Shown in pieces: positions 1-7,765 of a stretch of DNA of 51,016 bases. Origin of the DNA: an uncultured Myxococcales bacterium (lineage in GTDB: Bacteria; Myxococcota_A; UBA9042; DTJE01). The first letter of the stretch is position 1; every line of letters begins with the position of its first letter. A model generated the notes under the pieces. It ran no database searches. It was not told where the DNA came from and saw nothing but the letters and a program-made list of their open reading frames with translations. Location: the NCBI GenBank assembly GCA_903847405.1, contig CAINDP010000216.1, positions 1-51,016 on the forward strand, in the 5' to 3' direction. The translations under genes and the position numbers were made by a program.

Positions 1-252
1 CAGCCGTTCCCCGCCCGGCAGGCGCGGCAGGAAATGGGTCCGGTTCCCGGCCACGACCGCGTCGAGGTCATCCAGGGTCACCCCGCCCAGGGCCAGCACC
101 GTTTCGACGCTGCGCGCCGGGAAGCCGCCCTGGAACTTTTCCCGGGTCAGGCGCTCCTCGGCGACCGCGGCGATGATGTCGCCGCCCCGGACCAGCGCGG
201 CGTTCGCGTTCGTGTCCTCGTGGATGCCCAGCACCAGGGGCTCAGTCGACAT
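1..252 (-). CDS. Carbamoyltransferase (NodU/TobZ family), N-terminal fragment
   Basis: Partial gene; only the first 84 codons are in the window and the C-terminus lies beyond base 1. The protein starts MSTEPLVLGIH, and reads on with DTNANAALV and AAVAEERLTREKF, which is the opening of the carbamoyltransferase fold (Gly-Ile-His, then a Glu-Glu-Arg-Leu-Thr block). This family transfers carbamoyl from carbamoyl phosphate, via carbamoyl-AMP, to a hydroxyl on a sugar or natural product. The ATG at 252 has a GGAGGAA Shine-Dalgarno about 8 bp upstream. It overlaps the end of the upstream small membrane protein by 11 bp, so the two are translationally coupled. It is the second carbamoyltransferase of the locus; the complete one is at 3816-5513. 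The acceptor is unknown. Confidence 0.85.
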   Translation of the reverse strand, partial: MSTEPLVLGIHEDTNANAALVRGGDIIAAVAEERLTREKFQGGFPARSVETVLALGGVTLDDLDAVVAGNRTHFLPRLPGGERL

Positions 253-529
253 GCAGGGATTTCCTCCGGAACCAGAGGATTGGGAAGGTCACGGCGTTCA
301 TCACGGTAGCCACCCCGATCACCACGGCGGGCGTGACGCTGGTTTCCAGGATCCACGCCGCGCAGAAGGCCGCCAGCGGCACCGTCAGCGTCCCCAGCAC
401 CAGTCCGACCAGCAGGCGATACGACCACGTCCAGGACGGGCCGGCCAGCCACGCCAGCAGGATCCCCGGCAGCCACAGCCCGTAGGCCAGGCCCGCCAGT
501 TCCAGCACCAGGGTTGCCGCGTCCTCCAT
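242..529 (-). CDS. Small integral membrane protein, 95 aa
   Basis: Unrecognised family. The 95-residue product has about three hydrophobic segments (roughly residues 6-29, 36-60 and 66-86) and a basic tail (FRRKSLHVD). Its ATG shares one base with the stop of the upstream radical SAM gene (TGATG), and its own end overlaps the start of the carbamoyltransferase. It therefore sits inside a tightly coupled three-gene operon. It could be a membrane anchor or small transporter subunit for the pathway, but nothing in the sequence says which. The open frame runs on much further upstream; the ATG at 529 is chosen because of the coupling. Confidence 0.7.
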   Translation of the reverse strand: MEDAATLVLELAGLAYGLWLPGILLAWLAGPSWTWSYRLLVGLVLGTLTVPLAAFCAAWILETSVTPAVVIGVATVMNAVTFPILWFRRKSLHVD

Positions 530-1971
530 CACCCGCCTCGCCCGCGACGATCCACCAGCGCCCCGGCGAAGGCCCGGGCCGCCGTCCGCAGCAGGGGCCA
601 GGGCTGGGCGGTCCCGTTCAGCACCAGCCGCCCCAGCTTGAACGCCGTGTGCGGGCGCAGGTAGAAGCGCCGGATGAACGACTGGTACAAGGCGCGCGCC
701 TCGCCCGGAGCCAGGCTTCCGTGCTGCAGCACCACGTCGTTGAGGAAGCTGTACCGGGACCAGTCGTGCTCGGCGATCCATCCTTCCCGCTCGGCCTGGT
801 CCCGCAACGGCGTGCCGGGATAGGGCGTCAGGAAGGACACCTGCAGAAAGTCCGGATCGGCGCGACGCAGCAGGTCGAACGTCCGCTCCACGTCCGTGGC
901 GGTCTCCCCCGGGATGTTCAGGATGGCGAACCCCATCGTGGACAGGCCGGCTTCCCGCGCCGCCCGGAAGGCGCCGATCACCTGGTCGTCGGTCAGCCCC
1001 TTGCGCAGGAACGCGCGTCCCGCCAGCGACCCGCTTTCGACCCCCAGTTCCACCCGCACGCAGCCGGCGGCGCGCATCCGCATCAGCAGGGGCCGGTCCA
1101 CCAGGTCGGCCCGGGTCAGGCAGATCCAGCGGACGCGGCGCTGCAACCCCCGGCGCAGCATGGCCTCGGCGAAGGCGTCGACCCATTCGGGGCGCGTCGA
1201 AAAGGTGTCGTCCAGGAACGAAAAGAAGCGGGTTCCCCAGCGCTCGTGGACGGCGGCGATTTCCGCGGCGACCGCGTCGGGCGCGCGGAAGCGCACGCGC
1301 CGGCCGAACATGCCCGGCACCGCGCAGTACACGCAGGGATAGGGGCATCCGCGCATGGCCAGGAGGGTCGAAAAGGAATCCGAGTCGGGGCAGCGGTAGC
1401 GGTGCATCGGCAGCAGGTCCCGGGCCGGCAGGGGCAGCCCGTCCAGATCCTCGATCGGCGCCGCGATCCCGGTGTCCATGACCGTGCCGTCGGGCAACCG
1501 GAAGGCCACTCCCGCCAGGTCGGCCAGGGCCGAGGGGTCGAACCGCCCGTCCAGGCGGGCGAGGAGGTCCGGCAGGGTCCTCTCGGCCTCGCCGCGCGCG
1601 ACCACGTCGAAGGACGGCATCGCAGCCAGGGTGGCCGCGGGCAGCGCAGTCGCGTGCGGTCCGCCGACCACGACGGGGACGCCGGGCATCGCCCGCTTCG
1701 CCCCCGCGGCGACCTCGGCGGCCATGCCGATGGTCGGGGTCGTCGCGGTGATGCCGATGACCGTGGGTGCGAAGGACGCGGCGCGCCGGACGATTTCGTC
1801 CAGGGCCAGGGATTCCGCGTTGGCATCCAGGATGGCGACGGCATGTCCGGCCTGCCGGGCCGACGCCGCCAGGTACGCCAGGCCCAGGGGCGGGCCGACG
1901 GACGTCTGGGCGATGCGCTCCACGCGGTGCTGGAAGGCCGGGTTTACGAGCAGGAGGCGGTGTACCATCAT
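529..1971 (-). CDS. B12-binding-domain radical SAM protein
   Basis: The 480-aa protein has two domains. The N-terminal Rossmann-like cobalamin-type domain (about residues 1-140) carries VGGPHAT near residue 102 and a GEAERTL loop. The radical SAM barrel has the 4Fe-4S motif CPYPCVYC (Cys 209, 213, 216) and later LGVESG and PGTPL blocks. The classical base-off DxHxxG motif is not visible, so whether it binds cobalamin is open. The tail contains FYLRPH, as in BchE/HpnP-like enzymes that work on membrane or isoprenoid substrates. Two adjacent ATGs (1971, 1968) follow a GGGAG site; an earlier ATG at 1998 lacks one. It is the first gene of the left operon, divergent from the glycan operon starting at 2158. 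Confidence 0.85.
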   Translation of the reverse strand: MMVHRLLLVNPAFQHRVERIAQTSVGPPLGLAYLAASARQAGHAVAILDANAESLALDEIVRRAASFAPTVIGITATTPTIGMAAEVAAGAKRAMPGVPVVVGGPHATALPAATLAAMPSFDVVARGEAERTLPDLLARLDGRFDPSALADLAGVAFRLPDGTVMDTGIAAPIEDLDGLPLPARDLLPMHRYRCPDSDSFSTLLAMRGCPYPCVYCAVPGMFGRRVRFRAPDAVAAEIAAVHERWGTRFFSFLDDTFSTRPEWVDAFAEAMLRRGLQRRVRWICLTRADLVDRPLLMRMRAAGCVRVELGVESGSLAGRAFLRKGLTDDQVIGAFRAAREAGLSTMGFAILNIPGETATDVERTFDLLRRADPDFLQVSFLTPYPGTPLRDQAEREGWIAEHDWSRYSFLNDVVLQHGSLAPGEARALYQSFIRRFYLRPHTAFKLGRLVLNGTAQPWPLLRTAARAFAGALVDRRGRGG

Positions 1972-2118
1972 GCGCTCCCGCGGCGGTGACGCCCACATCG
2001 CGAAACCGTCGCGGGGACGCTAGCACAAGTCCGCGGCAGCGTAAATCAAGCCACCCCTCCGGCCGCCCCGGTCCAGCCCGGGTGGACGCACCAATTTTCG
2101 GTTCCGGGGGCCGGTTGG

Positions 2119-2124
2119 TATACT
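2119..2124 (+). promoter_or_regulatory. Putative -10 box (TATACT) of the right-hand operon
   Basis: TATACT stands 34 bp before the GTG start at 2158, in the 186-bp divergent gap 1972-2157. No convincing -35 lies 17-18 bp upstream (TTTTCG/TTTCGG). The same hexamer serves as a -10 candidate at 33022-33027 and 39852-39857. The rest of the gap shows no other recognised element. Confidence 0.35.
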
Positions 2125-2157
2125 GCGCCGCCATTGGGGCGCTGGGGGAACTGCGAC

Positions 2158-3129
2158 GTGCCAAGGAATCCTGCCGCCACCTCAAGCGTGGCGCCTGATC
2201 GTGAACGACTTTTTGCCTGGCTGACATCGACGGACGTCGTGGACGCGTCGGGTGCCGTGGCGTCCTGGGTGAACCCGCGACATCCCGGGTTCCCCTATCC
2301 CGAGGCCGCCGGCATCTGGCTGGCCTGGGCCGCCTGGCGGGCGAAGCGGGGCGACGCCGCCCCGGCACGGGCGCAGGTCGCCCGGATCGCGGACCACCTG
2401 GCCCTGGACCTGGCCGAGGGTGGCGGCGTCGGCAAGTCCGACCGGACCTACCTGTTCGACACCTGCGTCGCGCTGCACGGCCTGGCGCAGTCCATGGCGA
2501 CGGGGACGCCCGTTCCGGCGGCGTCGCGAGCCACTCGGGGGGCCCTGCACGCCATCGAGATCTTCCTGGAACGGGACGCGCCGGTCGCGCCGCCCCCGGG
2601 CGATCCGGATCGCTGGTCGGGCGCCTGGGGCCCCTTCCAGCACCGGGCCGTCGGGCTGCTGGCCGCGGCGGGCCTCCTCCTGGATTCCCCGCGGGCGACG
2701 ACACTGGCCGCACGGCTGCGGATGCGTGTCGAGCCCGCCGGGCCCGCCACCGTCCGACGCTACGTGCACGAGTGGTGCTACGCCCTCGAAGGCGCGGCCC
2801 TGGCCGGGGACGTGGCGACGGTGGCCGACGCCGCCACGGGCCTGATCGCCCTGCAGCGGGAGGACGGCGGCATGCCTTCGTGGACCCGGGGGGAATGCCC
2901 GGCACGGGCGGACGCCACGGCGCAGGCCATCCGGCTGTGGTGCGCGTCGCCCCGATCGGACCGGGACGCCATCGCGCGCGGCCTGGGCTGGCTGGCGGGC
3001 CGACAGGCGGGCAGCGGCGGCCTGCGCTACGAGGAAGGGTCGGACGACCTGACGACCTGGGCGGCGTGCTTTGCGGACCAGGCGACCGCCTGGGCGCAAT
3101 CGGAGTCCCCCCCCGACGGCTGGATCTGA
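2158..3129 (+). CDS. Alpha/alpha-toroid (prenyltransferase/terpenoid-cyclase-like) protein
   Basis: The 323-aa soluble protein has repeated helical units with Gly-rich turns, such as LQREDGGMPSW and LGWLAGRQAGSGGLRYEEG, each followed by a helix (TAQAIRLW; TTWAACFADQA). This is the pattern of the alpha/alpha-toroid fold shared by squalene cyclases, prenyltransferases and some sugar epimerases. The squalene cyclase DxDD motif is not seen, so cyclase activity should not be assumed. The start is uncertain. GTG 2158 is preferred for a GGGGGA site upstream; TTG 2134 and GTG 2188 are alternatives. It is the first gene of the plus-strand operon, 12 bp before the glycosyltransferase. It could process a carbohydrate or isoprenoid intermediate. 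Confidence 0.7.
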   Translation: MPRNPAATSSVAPDRERLFAWLTSTDVVDASGAVASWVNPRHPGFPYPEAAGIWLAWAAWRAKRGDAAPARAQVARIADHLALDLAEGGGVGKSDRTYLFDTCVALHGLAQSMATGTPVPAASRATRGALHAIEIFLERDAPVAPPPGDPDRWSGAWGPFQHRAVGLLAAAGLLLDSPRATTLAARLRMRVEPAGPATVRRYVHEWCYALEGAALAGDVATVADAATGLIALQREDGGMPSWTRGECPARADATAQAIRLWCASPRSDRDAIARGLGWLAGRQAGSGGLRYEEGSDDLTTWAACFADQATAWAQSESPPDGWI

Positions 3130-3141
3130 CGGAGCGCCGCG

Positions 3142-3819
3142 ATGACCCTGGACGTCATCATCCCCTGTCACGACGAAGCAGGAACGATCGGCGCCGTGGT
3201 GCACGGGTGCCGCAGCGCCCTGGCGGACGTCGCGCACCGGGTGCTGGTGGTGGACGACGGCTCCTCCGACGGGACGGCGGCGGCGGCGGAATCGGCGGGC
3301 GCAGCCGTGCTGCGGCTGTCCCCGAACCGGGGCAAGGGCGTCGCGCTGATGGAAGGCGTGCGGGCGACGACGGCCCCGCTGGTCCTGTTCCTGGACGGCG
3401 ACGGCCAGGACGACCCGCGCGACCTGCCGCGGCTGCTGGAGGCCCTGGGCCCGGACGTCGACCTGGTGATCGGGTCCCGATTCCTGGGCACCCTGCACCG
3501 GGGCGCCATCCACCCGCTGAACCGCGTGGCGAACCGGGCCTTCAGCGGACTGATTTCGCTGCTGTTCGGCCGGCGCATCACCGACAGCCAGGCCGGCGTG
3601 CGTCTGGTGCGCCGGGCCGCGCTGGAGCGCATCGCGGTCGCGGCGCGCGAATACGACGTGGAAACGGACATCCTGCTGAAGGGGCTCAAGGCCGGCTGGC
3701 GCGTCGTCGAGGTGCCGGTGTCGCGCCACCCGCGCCAGGGGTCCGCGACCGATTTCAACCGGATGCGCCACGGAACCCTCATCCTGTTCACCATCCTGCG
3801 GGAACGACTGTGCCCATGA
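3142..3819 (+). CDS. Family 2 glycosyltransferase (polyprenyl-phosphate sugar synthase-like)
   Basis: This 225-aa GT-A fold enzyme has DVIIPCHDEAGTIG at the N-terminus, VVDDGSSDGT near residue 36, the DGDGQDDP metal/nucleotide site near residue 85, and GSRF. The FSGLISLLFGRRITDSQAGVR region matches DPM1/Ppm1-type polyprenyl-phosphate mannose or glucose synthases. There is no C-terminal membrane domain, unlike the DpmS/Ppm forms that have one. It probably loads a sugar onto a lipid carrier, consistent with the GT-C-type membrane proteins downstream. Its TGA overlaps the ATG of the carbamoyltransferase (ATGA), so the two are coupled. Confidence 0.85.
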   Translation: MTLDVIIPCHDEAGTIGAVVHGCRSALADVAHRVLVVDDGSSDGTAAAAESAGAAVLRLSPNRGKGVALMEGVRATTAPLVLFLDGDGQDDPRDLPRLLEALGPDVDLVIGSRFLGTLHRGAIHPLNRVANRAFSGLISLLFGRRITDSQAGVRLVRRAALERIAVAAREYDVETDILLKGLKAGWRVVEVPVSRHPRQGSATDFNRMRHGTLILFTILRERLCP

Positions 3820-5513
3820 CGCGACCAGCCACGCAATCGAAGGGGGCCGTTCTGGGCCTCTGGGACGGGCACGATGCCAGCGTGGCGCTGATCGCCGACG
3901 GGCGCCTCGTCTTCGCGCTGTCCGAGGAACGTCCCTCGCGTCGCAAGCGCCACTCGGGCTTCCCCACCCTGGCCCTGGCCCGTGCGCTGGAATGGGCGGC
4001 CGAACACCGGGTCCGGGTGACGGACGTGGCGGTGGCGGGGGAATGCGGCCGTGCGCCGTTGCGCCTGCTGGAGCCGTGGTACGCGGGCGCCGACCCGCAC
4101 CGCGACCCGCTGGATGCCGCCGGAACCGCCGTCCGGGCCTGGGAAAACGGGATCGCCCGGCTGCCCCTGGCGCGGGTCGTGGAACGGGAGGCGGGCCTCC
4201 TGGCCCTGCGCGCCCGGCTGCGCCGCGTCCTGCCGGAGGGGTTCCGCCTGCACACGGTCCCCCACCACGACGCCCATGCCTTTTCGGCGCTGCTGGCCGC
4301 GTCCGATGCCACGGCCCGGATCCTGACCTGGGATGCCTACGGCGAGGGGTGCGCCGCCACGCTGCGGGCCGCCGACGCCCCCGACCGGCCGATCGACGTC
4401 CTGCCGGTCGGCGCCGCCCTGGCCTTCCTTTACGGCGTCGTGACCCTGGCCCTGGGCTTCGGCGAAGGCGACGAGGGGAAGGTGATGGGGCTTGCGGCCC
4501 GCGGGACGCCCGCCCGCCTGCGGGACCGCTTCGACGCGCTGTTCGTCCCCGATCCCGCCCGCCCACTGCTGCTGCGGCCCCTGACGCGCGACGGGGTGCG
4601 CCGGCTGGTCGCGGACGCTGCCCGGGAGGACGTGGCCGCGGCGCTCCAGGAGGCCGTGGAACGGAGGGTCCTGGGGTGGCTGGCGCCCCGGTTCGCCCGG
4701 GAGGGTGCCCCGCGCCGGCTGCTGCTGGCCGGCGGGCTCTTCGCGAACATCCGGGTGAACCAGGCCCTGGCGGTTGCGCCCGGGATCGCCGGAGTGTCGG
4801 TCTTCCCGAACATGGGGGACGGCGGGCTGTCCGCCGGGGCGGCACACGCCGTCTGGAACCGGGTCCACCACGCGCCGGCCGCGCCGCCCGGGGACGCCTT
4901 CCTGGGGGTCGCCTTCGGCCCCGACGAAATCCTGCGCGCCGTTCGGGACTCCGGGCTTCCCTTCCGCCGGGTGCCGGACCCGGCGCGCGCCGCCGCAGAA
5001 CGCCTGCGCCGCGGCGAGGTGGTGTGCCGGTTCGCCGGGCGCGACGAGTTCGGCCCCCGAGCCCTGGGCAACCGCTCGATCCTGTTCGACGCGGCCACGC
5101 CCGGCCTGCCCCACCGGGTGAACGCGGCCCTCCGGCGCGACGGCTTCATGCCCTTCGGGCCGTCGGTGGTGGGGGAGGCCTCGGAAGGCGCCTGGACGCC
5201 GCTGCCGGGCACGGACCTGGGTACGATGACGGTCGCCGTGGACGCGACGCCGGCCTTCGCCACCGTCTGCCCCGCCGCGGTGCACGTGGACGGCACCTCG
5301 CGACCGCAGGTCGTGGAACCCCGCACGGCGCCCGGGCTGCACGCGATCCTCGCCCACGTCCACCGGGACGGCGGCCCCCCGGCCGTCATCAACACCAGTT
5401 TCAACCTCCACGGCGAACCCATCGTCCACACGCCGACGAACGCCCTCGCGACGTTCCGTCAGGCCGGCTTCGAGGCGCTGTACCTCGGGGACCTGGAGGT
5501 GACGCCGCGATGA
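3816..5513 (+). CDS. Carbamoyltransferase (NodU/TobZ family)
   Basis: Complete 565-aa enzyme with both halves of the family. The N-terminal YrdC/Kae1-like part has LGLWDGHDASVAL, HHDAH (150-154, metal/active-site histidines) and GDEGKVMGLA (218-227). The C-terminal part has GRDEFGPRALGNRSILFD (about 408-425), the MPFGPSV block and VINTSFNLHGEPIV. It should carbamoylate a hydroxyl using carbamoyl phosphate and ATP. The overlapping ATGA with the glycosyltransferase and with the following radical SAM gene argues for one pathway, with a sugar or sugar-lipid as the likely acceptor. Nothing shows which hydroxyl is modified. Confidence 0.92.
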   Translation: MTRPATQSKGAVLGLWDGHDASVALIADGRLVFALSEERPSRRKRHSGFPTLALARALEWAAEHRVRVTDVAVAGECGRAPLRLLEPWYAGADPHRDPLDAAGTAVRAWENGIARLPLARVVEREAGLLALRARLRRVLPEGFRLHTVPHHDAHAFSALLAASDATARILTWDAYGEGCAATLRAADAPDRPIDVLPVGAALAFLYGVVTLALGFGEGDEGKVMGLAARGTPARLRDRFDALFVPDPARPLLLRPLTRDGVRRLVADAAREDVAAALQEAVERRVLGWLAPRFAREGAPRRLLLAGGLFANIRVNQALAVAPGIAGVSVFPNMGDGGLSAGAAHAVWNRVHHAPAAPPGDAFLGVAFGPDEILRAVRDSGLPFRRVPDPARAAAERLRRGEVVCRFAGRDEFGPRALGNRSILFDAATPGLPHRVNAALRRDGFMPFGPSVVGEASEGAWTPLPGTDLGTMTVAVDATPAFATVCPAAVHVDGTSRPQVVEPRTAPGLHAILAHVHRDGGPPAVINTSFNLHGEPIVHTPTNALATFRQAGFEALYLGDLEVTPR

Positions 5514-6580
5514 AATGGACGGACGGCCTGTCCCTGGCGCCCGCGGTCGCGCGCAGCCGCTTCCTGGGAGGACCTCCCTTCAAGCTGCTGCTGTCCCTGA
5601 CCGACCGCTGCACCCATCGCTGCTCCCACTGCCGGACCTGGACTCGCGCCCCCGGGGACGAACTGCGGCCCGACGAGGTCGCCCGGATGCTGGACCACCT
5701 GCCCGGCCTGCGCTGGCTGGACCTCACGGGCGGCGAGATCGTGGCCCGGCCGGACGCGGACGCCCTGGCGGATGCCATCGCGTCACGATCCTCCCGGCTG
5801 GTGTTCCTGCACTTCGCGACGAACGGCTGGGCGCCGCAGCGGGTCCTGGCCTTCGCCGACCGTCTGCGTGCCGCTCCCGGGCCCCGGACTCGTCCGCTCA
5901 TCGTCACCGTCAGCATCGACGGGGATCGGGCCCTGAACGACCGCCTGCGGGGCCGGAAGGGGGCCTTCGACCGGGCCGTCGCGACTGCGGAGGCCCTGGC
6001 CCGACTGCCGGGCGTGGACGTGTACGTCGGGACCACCGTGACGCCGGACAACATCGATGCCCTGGAACGCACCCACGCCGCGATCGTCCAGGCGCTGCCC
6101 GGCCTGGGCCGGGACCGCTGGCACGTGAACCTCATGAACCGCTCGGGGCACTTCTTCGGGAACCTGGACGTGCCGACCCCGGCCCCGGCCGACCTCCGCC
6201 GGGCGGTCGATTCCATCGGCCGCCTCCGCGGCACCCCCCGGGACGCCTTCGCTGTGGTGGAGCGCCTGTTCCTGGCCACCCTGCGCGGGTACCTCGCCGA
6301 CGGCGACGCCCCGGTCCCCTGCCAGGCACTGCGCGCGTCGGTGTTCGTCGGCCCGACGGGGGACGTCCACCCCTGCCACGTCCACCAGGCGTGCCTGGGG
6401 AACCTCCGCGATGCGGACTGCGACGTGAACCGCATCCTCGACGGCGCACCGGCCCGCCGGGAGCGCACCCGAATCCGGCAGTCCCGCTGCGCCGAATGCT
6501 GGACCCCCTGCGAGGCCTACCCCGCGATGATCGCCTCGCCCCTCCGGACCCTCCTGGCCGCCCTGGCGCCGAAGTCCTGA
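5510..6580 (+). CDS. Radical SAM/SPASM enzyme
   Basis: The 356-aa protein carries the radical SAM motif CTHRCSHC (Cys 34, 38, 41), then LDLTGGEIV and VSIDGDRALND. A Cys-rich C-terminus (PCQAL, PCHVHQACLGNL, CAECWTPC) is typical of a SPASM or twitch auxiliary Fe-S cluster domain. SPASM enzymes modify peptides, or oxidise or epimerise sugars and alcohols (AlbA, anSME and BtrN types). No obvious precursor peptide lies beside this gene, so a role on the glycan or small-molecule intermediate is preferred by context. It starts at the ATG overlapping the carbamoyltransferase stop. Confidence 0.88.
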   Translation: MKWTDGLSLAPAVARSRFLGGPPFKLLLSLTDRCTHRCSHCRTWTRAPGDELRPDEVARMLDHLPGLRWLDLTGGEIVARPDADALADAIASRSSRLVFLHFATNGWAPQRVLAFADRLRAAPGPRTRPLIVTVSIDGDRALNDRLRGRKGAFDRAVATAEALARLPGVDVYVGTTVTPDNIDALERTHAAIVQALPGLGRDRWHVNLMNRSGHFFGNLDVPTPAPADLRRAVDSIGRLRGTPRDAFAVVERLFLATLRGYLADGDAPVPCQALRASVFVGPTGDVHPCHVHQACLGNLRDADCDVNRILDGAPARRERTRIRQSRCAECWTPCEAYPAMIASPLRTLLAALAPKS

Positions 6581-6618
6581 ACGCATCCGGCCCGCCCCCG
6601 CCCCTCCTCCCCTCTCCC

Positions 6619-6648
6619 TTGACGGGGCGCCACCGGCCGGGGTACACG
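6619..6648 (+). promoter_or_regulatory. Possible internal promoter before the epimerase gene
   Basis: TTGACG (6619-6624) is followed at 18 bp by TACACG (6643-6648), or at 17 bp by GTACAC, in the only sizeable gap of the operon (6581-6658). A start site 7 bp downstream would leave almost no leader before the ATG at 6659, and no Shine-Dalgarno is evident there. Weak -10; tentative. Confidence 0.3.
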
Positions 6649-6658
6649 TTTCCTCGGG

Positions 6659-7765
6659 ATGAATCTAGACGTCGTATTCGGAACCCGGCCCGAGTGGCTG
6701 AAACTGGTTCCCGTCGTCCTTGCCTTGCAACCGCGCAGCGGTACGGTGCGCGTTCGCACCGTGTTCACGGGGCAGCAACCGGACCTGGTCCGCCCGCTGC
6801 TGGCGCGCTGGGGCTTCCGTCCGGACGTCGATCTGGCCGACGTCCCGCGCGACCTGTCCCTGTCGACGAAGCTGGCCCACATGCTGCGCGGCCTGGACGC
6901 GGCGTTCGCCGAATCCCCGCCGGACTGCGTGCTGGTGCAGGGCGACACCCTGTCCACCTTCGCGGGGGCCCTGGCGTCCTACTACCGCGGCATCCCGTTC
7001 GACCACGTGGAGGCCGGGCTGCGGACCTTCGATCTGGACAACCCGTTCCCCGAGGAGTTCCACCGGACCGTGGTCGGCACCGCGGCGCGGATGCACTACT
7101 GTCCCACGCCCCTGGCGCGCGAAAACCTGCTGCAGGAGGGCGTGCCGTCCGCGCGGACGCTGGTCACGGGAAACACCTCGATGGACGCCCTGCGCCTGGC
7201 GAAATCCCTGCCCCCGTCGAACGCCGCGGTCCTGGACGCCGTCGAGGGCGCGAACCGCAACGCCTTCCTGGTCACCCTGCACCGCCGCGAAAACCTGCCC
7301 CTGCTGGAAACCGAAATCCTCCCCGCGATGCGCGACGTGCTGACGGCCTTCCCCGACATGCGCCTGATCTGGGTCCTGCGTCCGGGCCCCGCCCACGAAA
7401 TCCTCCGCACCTCCCTGCGAGACGATCCCCGGGTGTCCCTGGTGGAACCGCTGGACTTCGTGGACATCCTGCACGTCCTGACGCGCGTCGGCGGCGTGTT
7501 CACCGACTCGGGCGGGCTCAGCGAGGAGTGCGCCGCGCTGGGGGTGCCCACGCTGGTCCTGCGCCAGGCGACCGAGCGCGTGGAATCCCTGCAGTCGGGC
7601 AACGCGGCCCTGGTCGGCAACCGGCGGCCGTCCATCGTCCGCGAATCGATCGCGGTCCTCGGGAATCCCGCCTGGCTGTCCCGGATGCAGCAACCGGTGA
7701 CGCTGTACGGGGACGGCCACGCGGCCGATCGCATCGTGGACCACCTGCTGGGCGGCGCGCCATGA
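6659..7765 (+). CDS. wecB: UDP-N-acetylglucosamine 2-epimerase (non-hydrolysing, WecB-like)
   Basis: The 368-aa protein has the family hallmarks in order: FGTRPEWLKLVPVV at the N-terminus, LVQGDTLSTFAGAL, HVEAGLRTF followed by PEEFHRTVVG, VTGNTSMDAL, VTLHRRENL, and FTDSGGLSEECAALGVPTLVLR for UDP binding. The enzyme interconverts UDP-GlcNAc and UDP-ManNAc (or a related UDP-sugar) in the cytoplasm. The usual PEA after GTR is PEW here, a small departure near the substrate pocket. It overlaps the next gene by ATGA. It is the strongest evidence that the operon makes a nucleotide-sugar-derived glycan. Confidence 0.9.
   Translation: MNLDVVFGTRPEWLKLVPVVLALQPRSGTVRVRTVFTGQQPDLVRPLLARWGFRPDVDLADVPRDLSLSTKLAHMLRGLDAAFAESPPDCVLVQGDTLSTFAGALASYYRGIPFDHVEAGLRTFDLDNPFPEEFHRTVVGTAARMHYCPTPLARENLLQEGVPSARTLVTGNTSMDALRLAKSLPPSNAAVLDAVEGANRNAFLVTLHRRENLPLLETEILPAMRDVLTAFPDMRLIWVLRPGPAHEILRTSLRDDPRVSLVEPLDFVDILHVLTRVGGVFTDSGGLSEECAALGVPTLVLRQATERVESLQSGNAALVGNRRPSIVRESIAVLGNPAWLSRMQQPVTLYGDGHAADRIVDHLLGGAP

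Noticed and set aside
529-1971. RiPP cluster based on radical SAM enzymes near the left edge
   Set aside because: No short precursor-like ORF with a ribosome site was found beside the SPASM gene or in the 1972-2157 gap; the neighbours are glycan genes.
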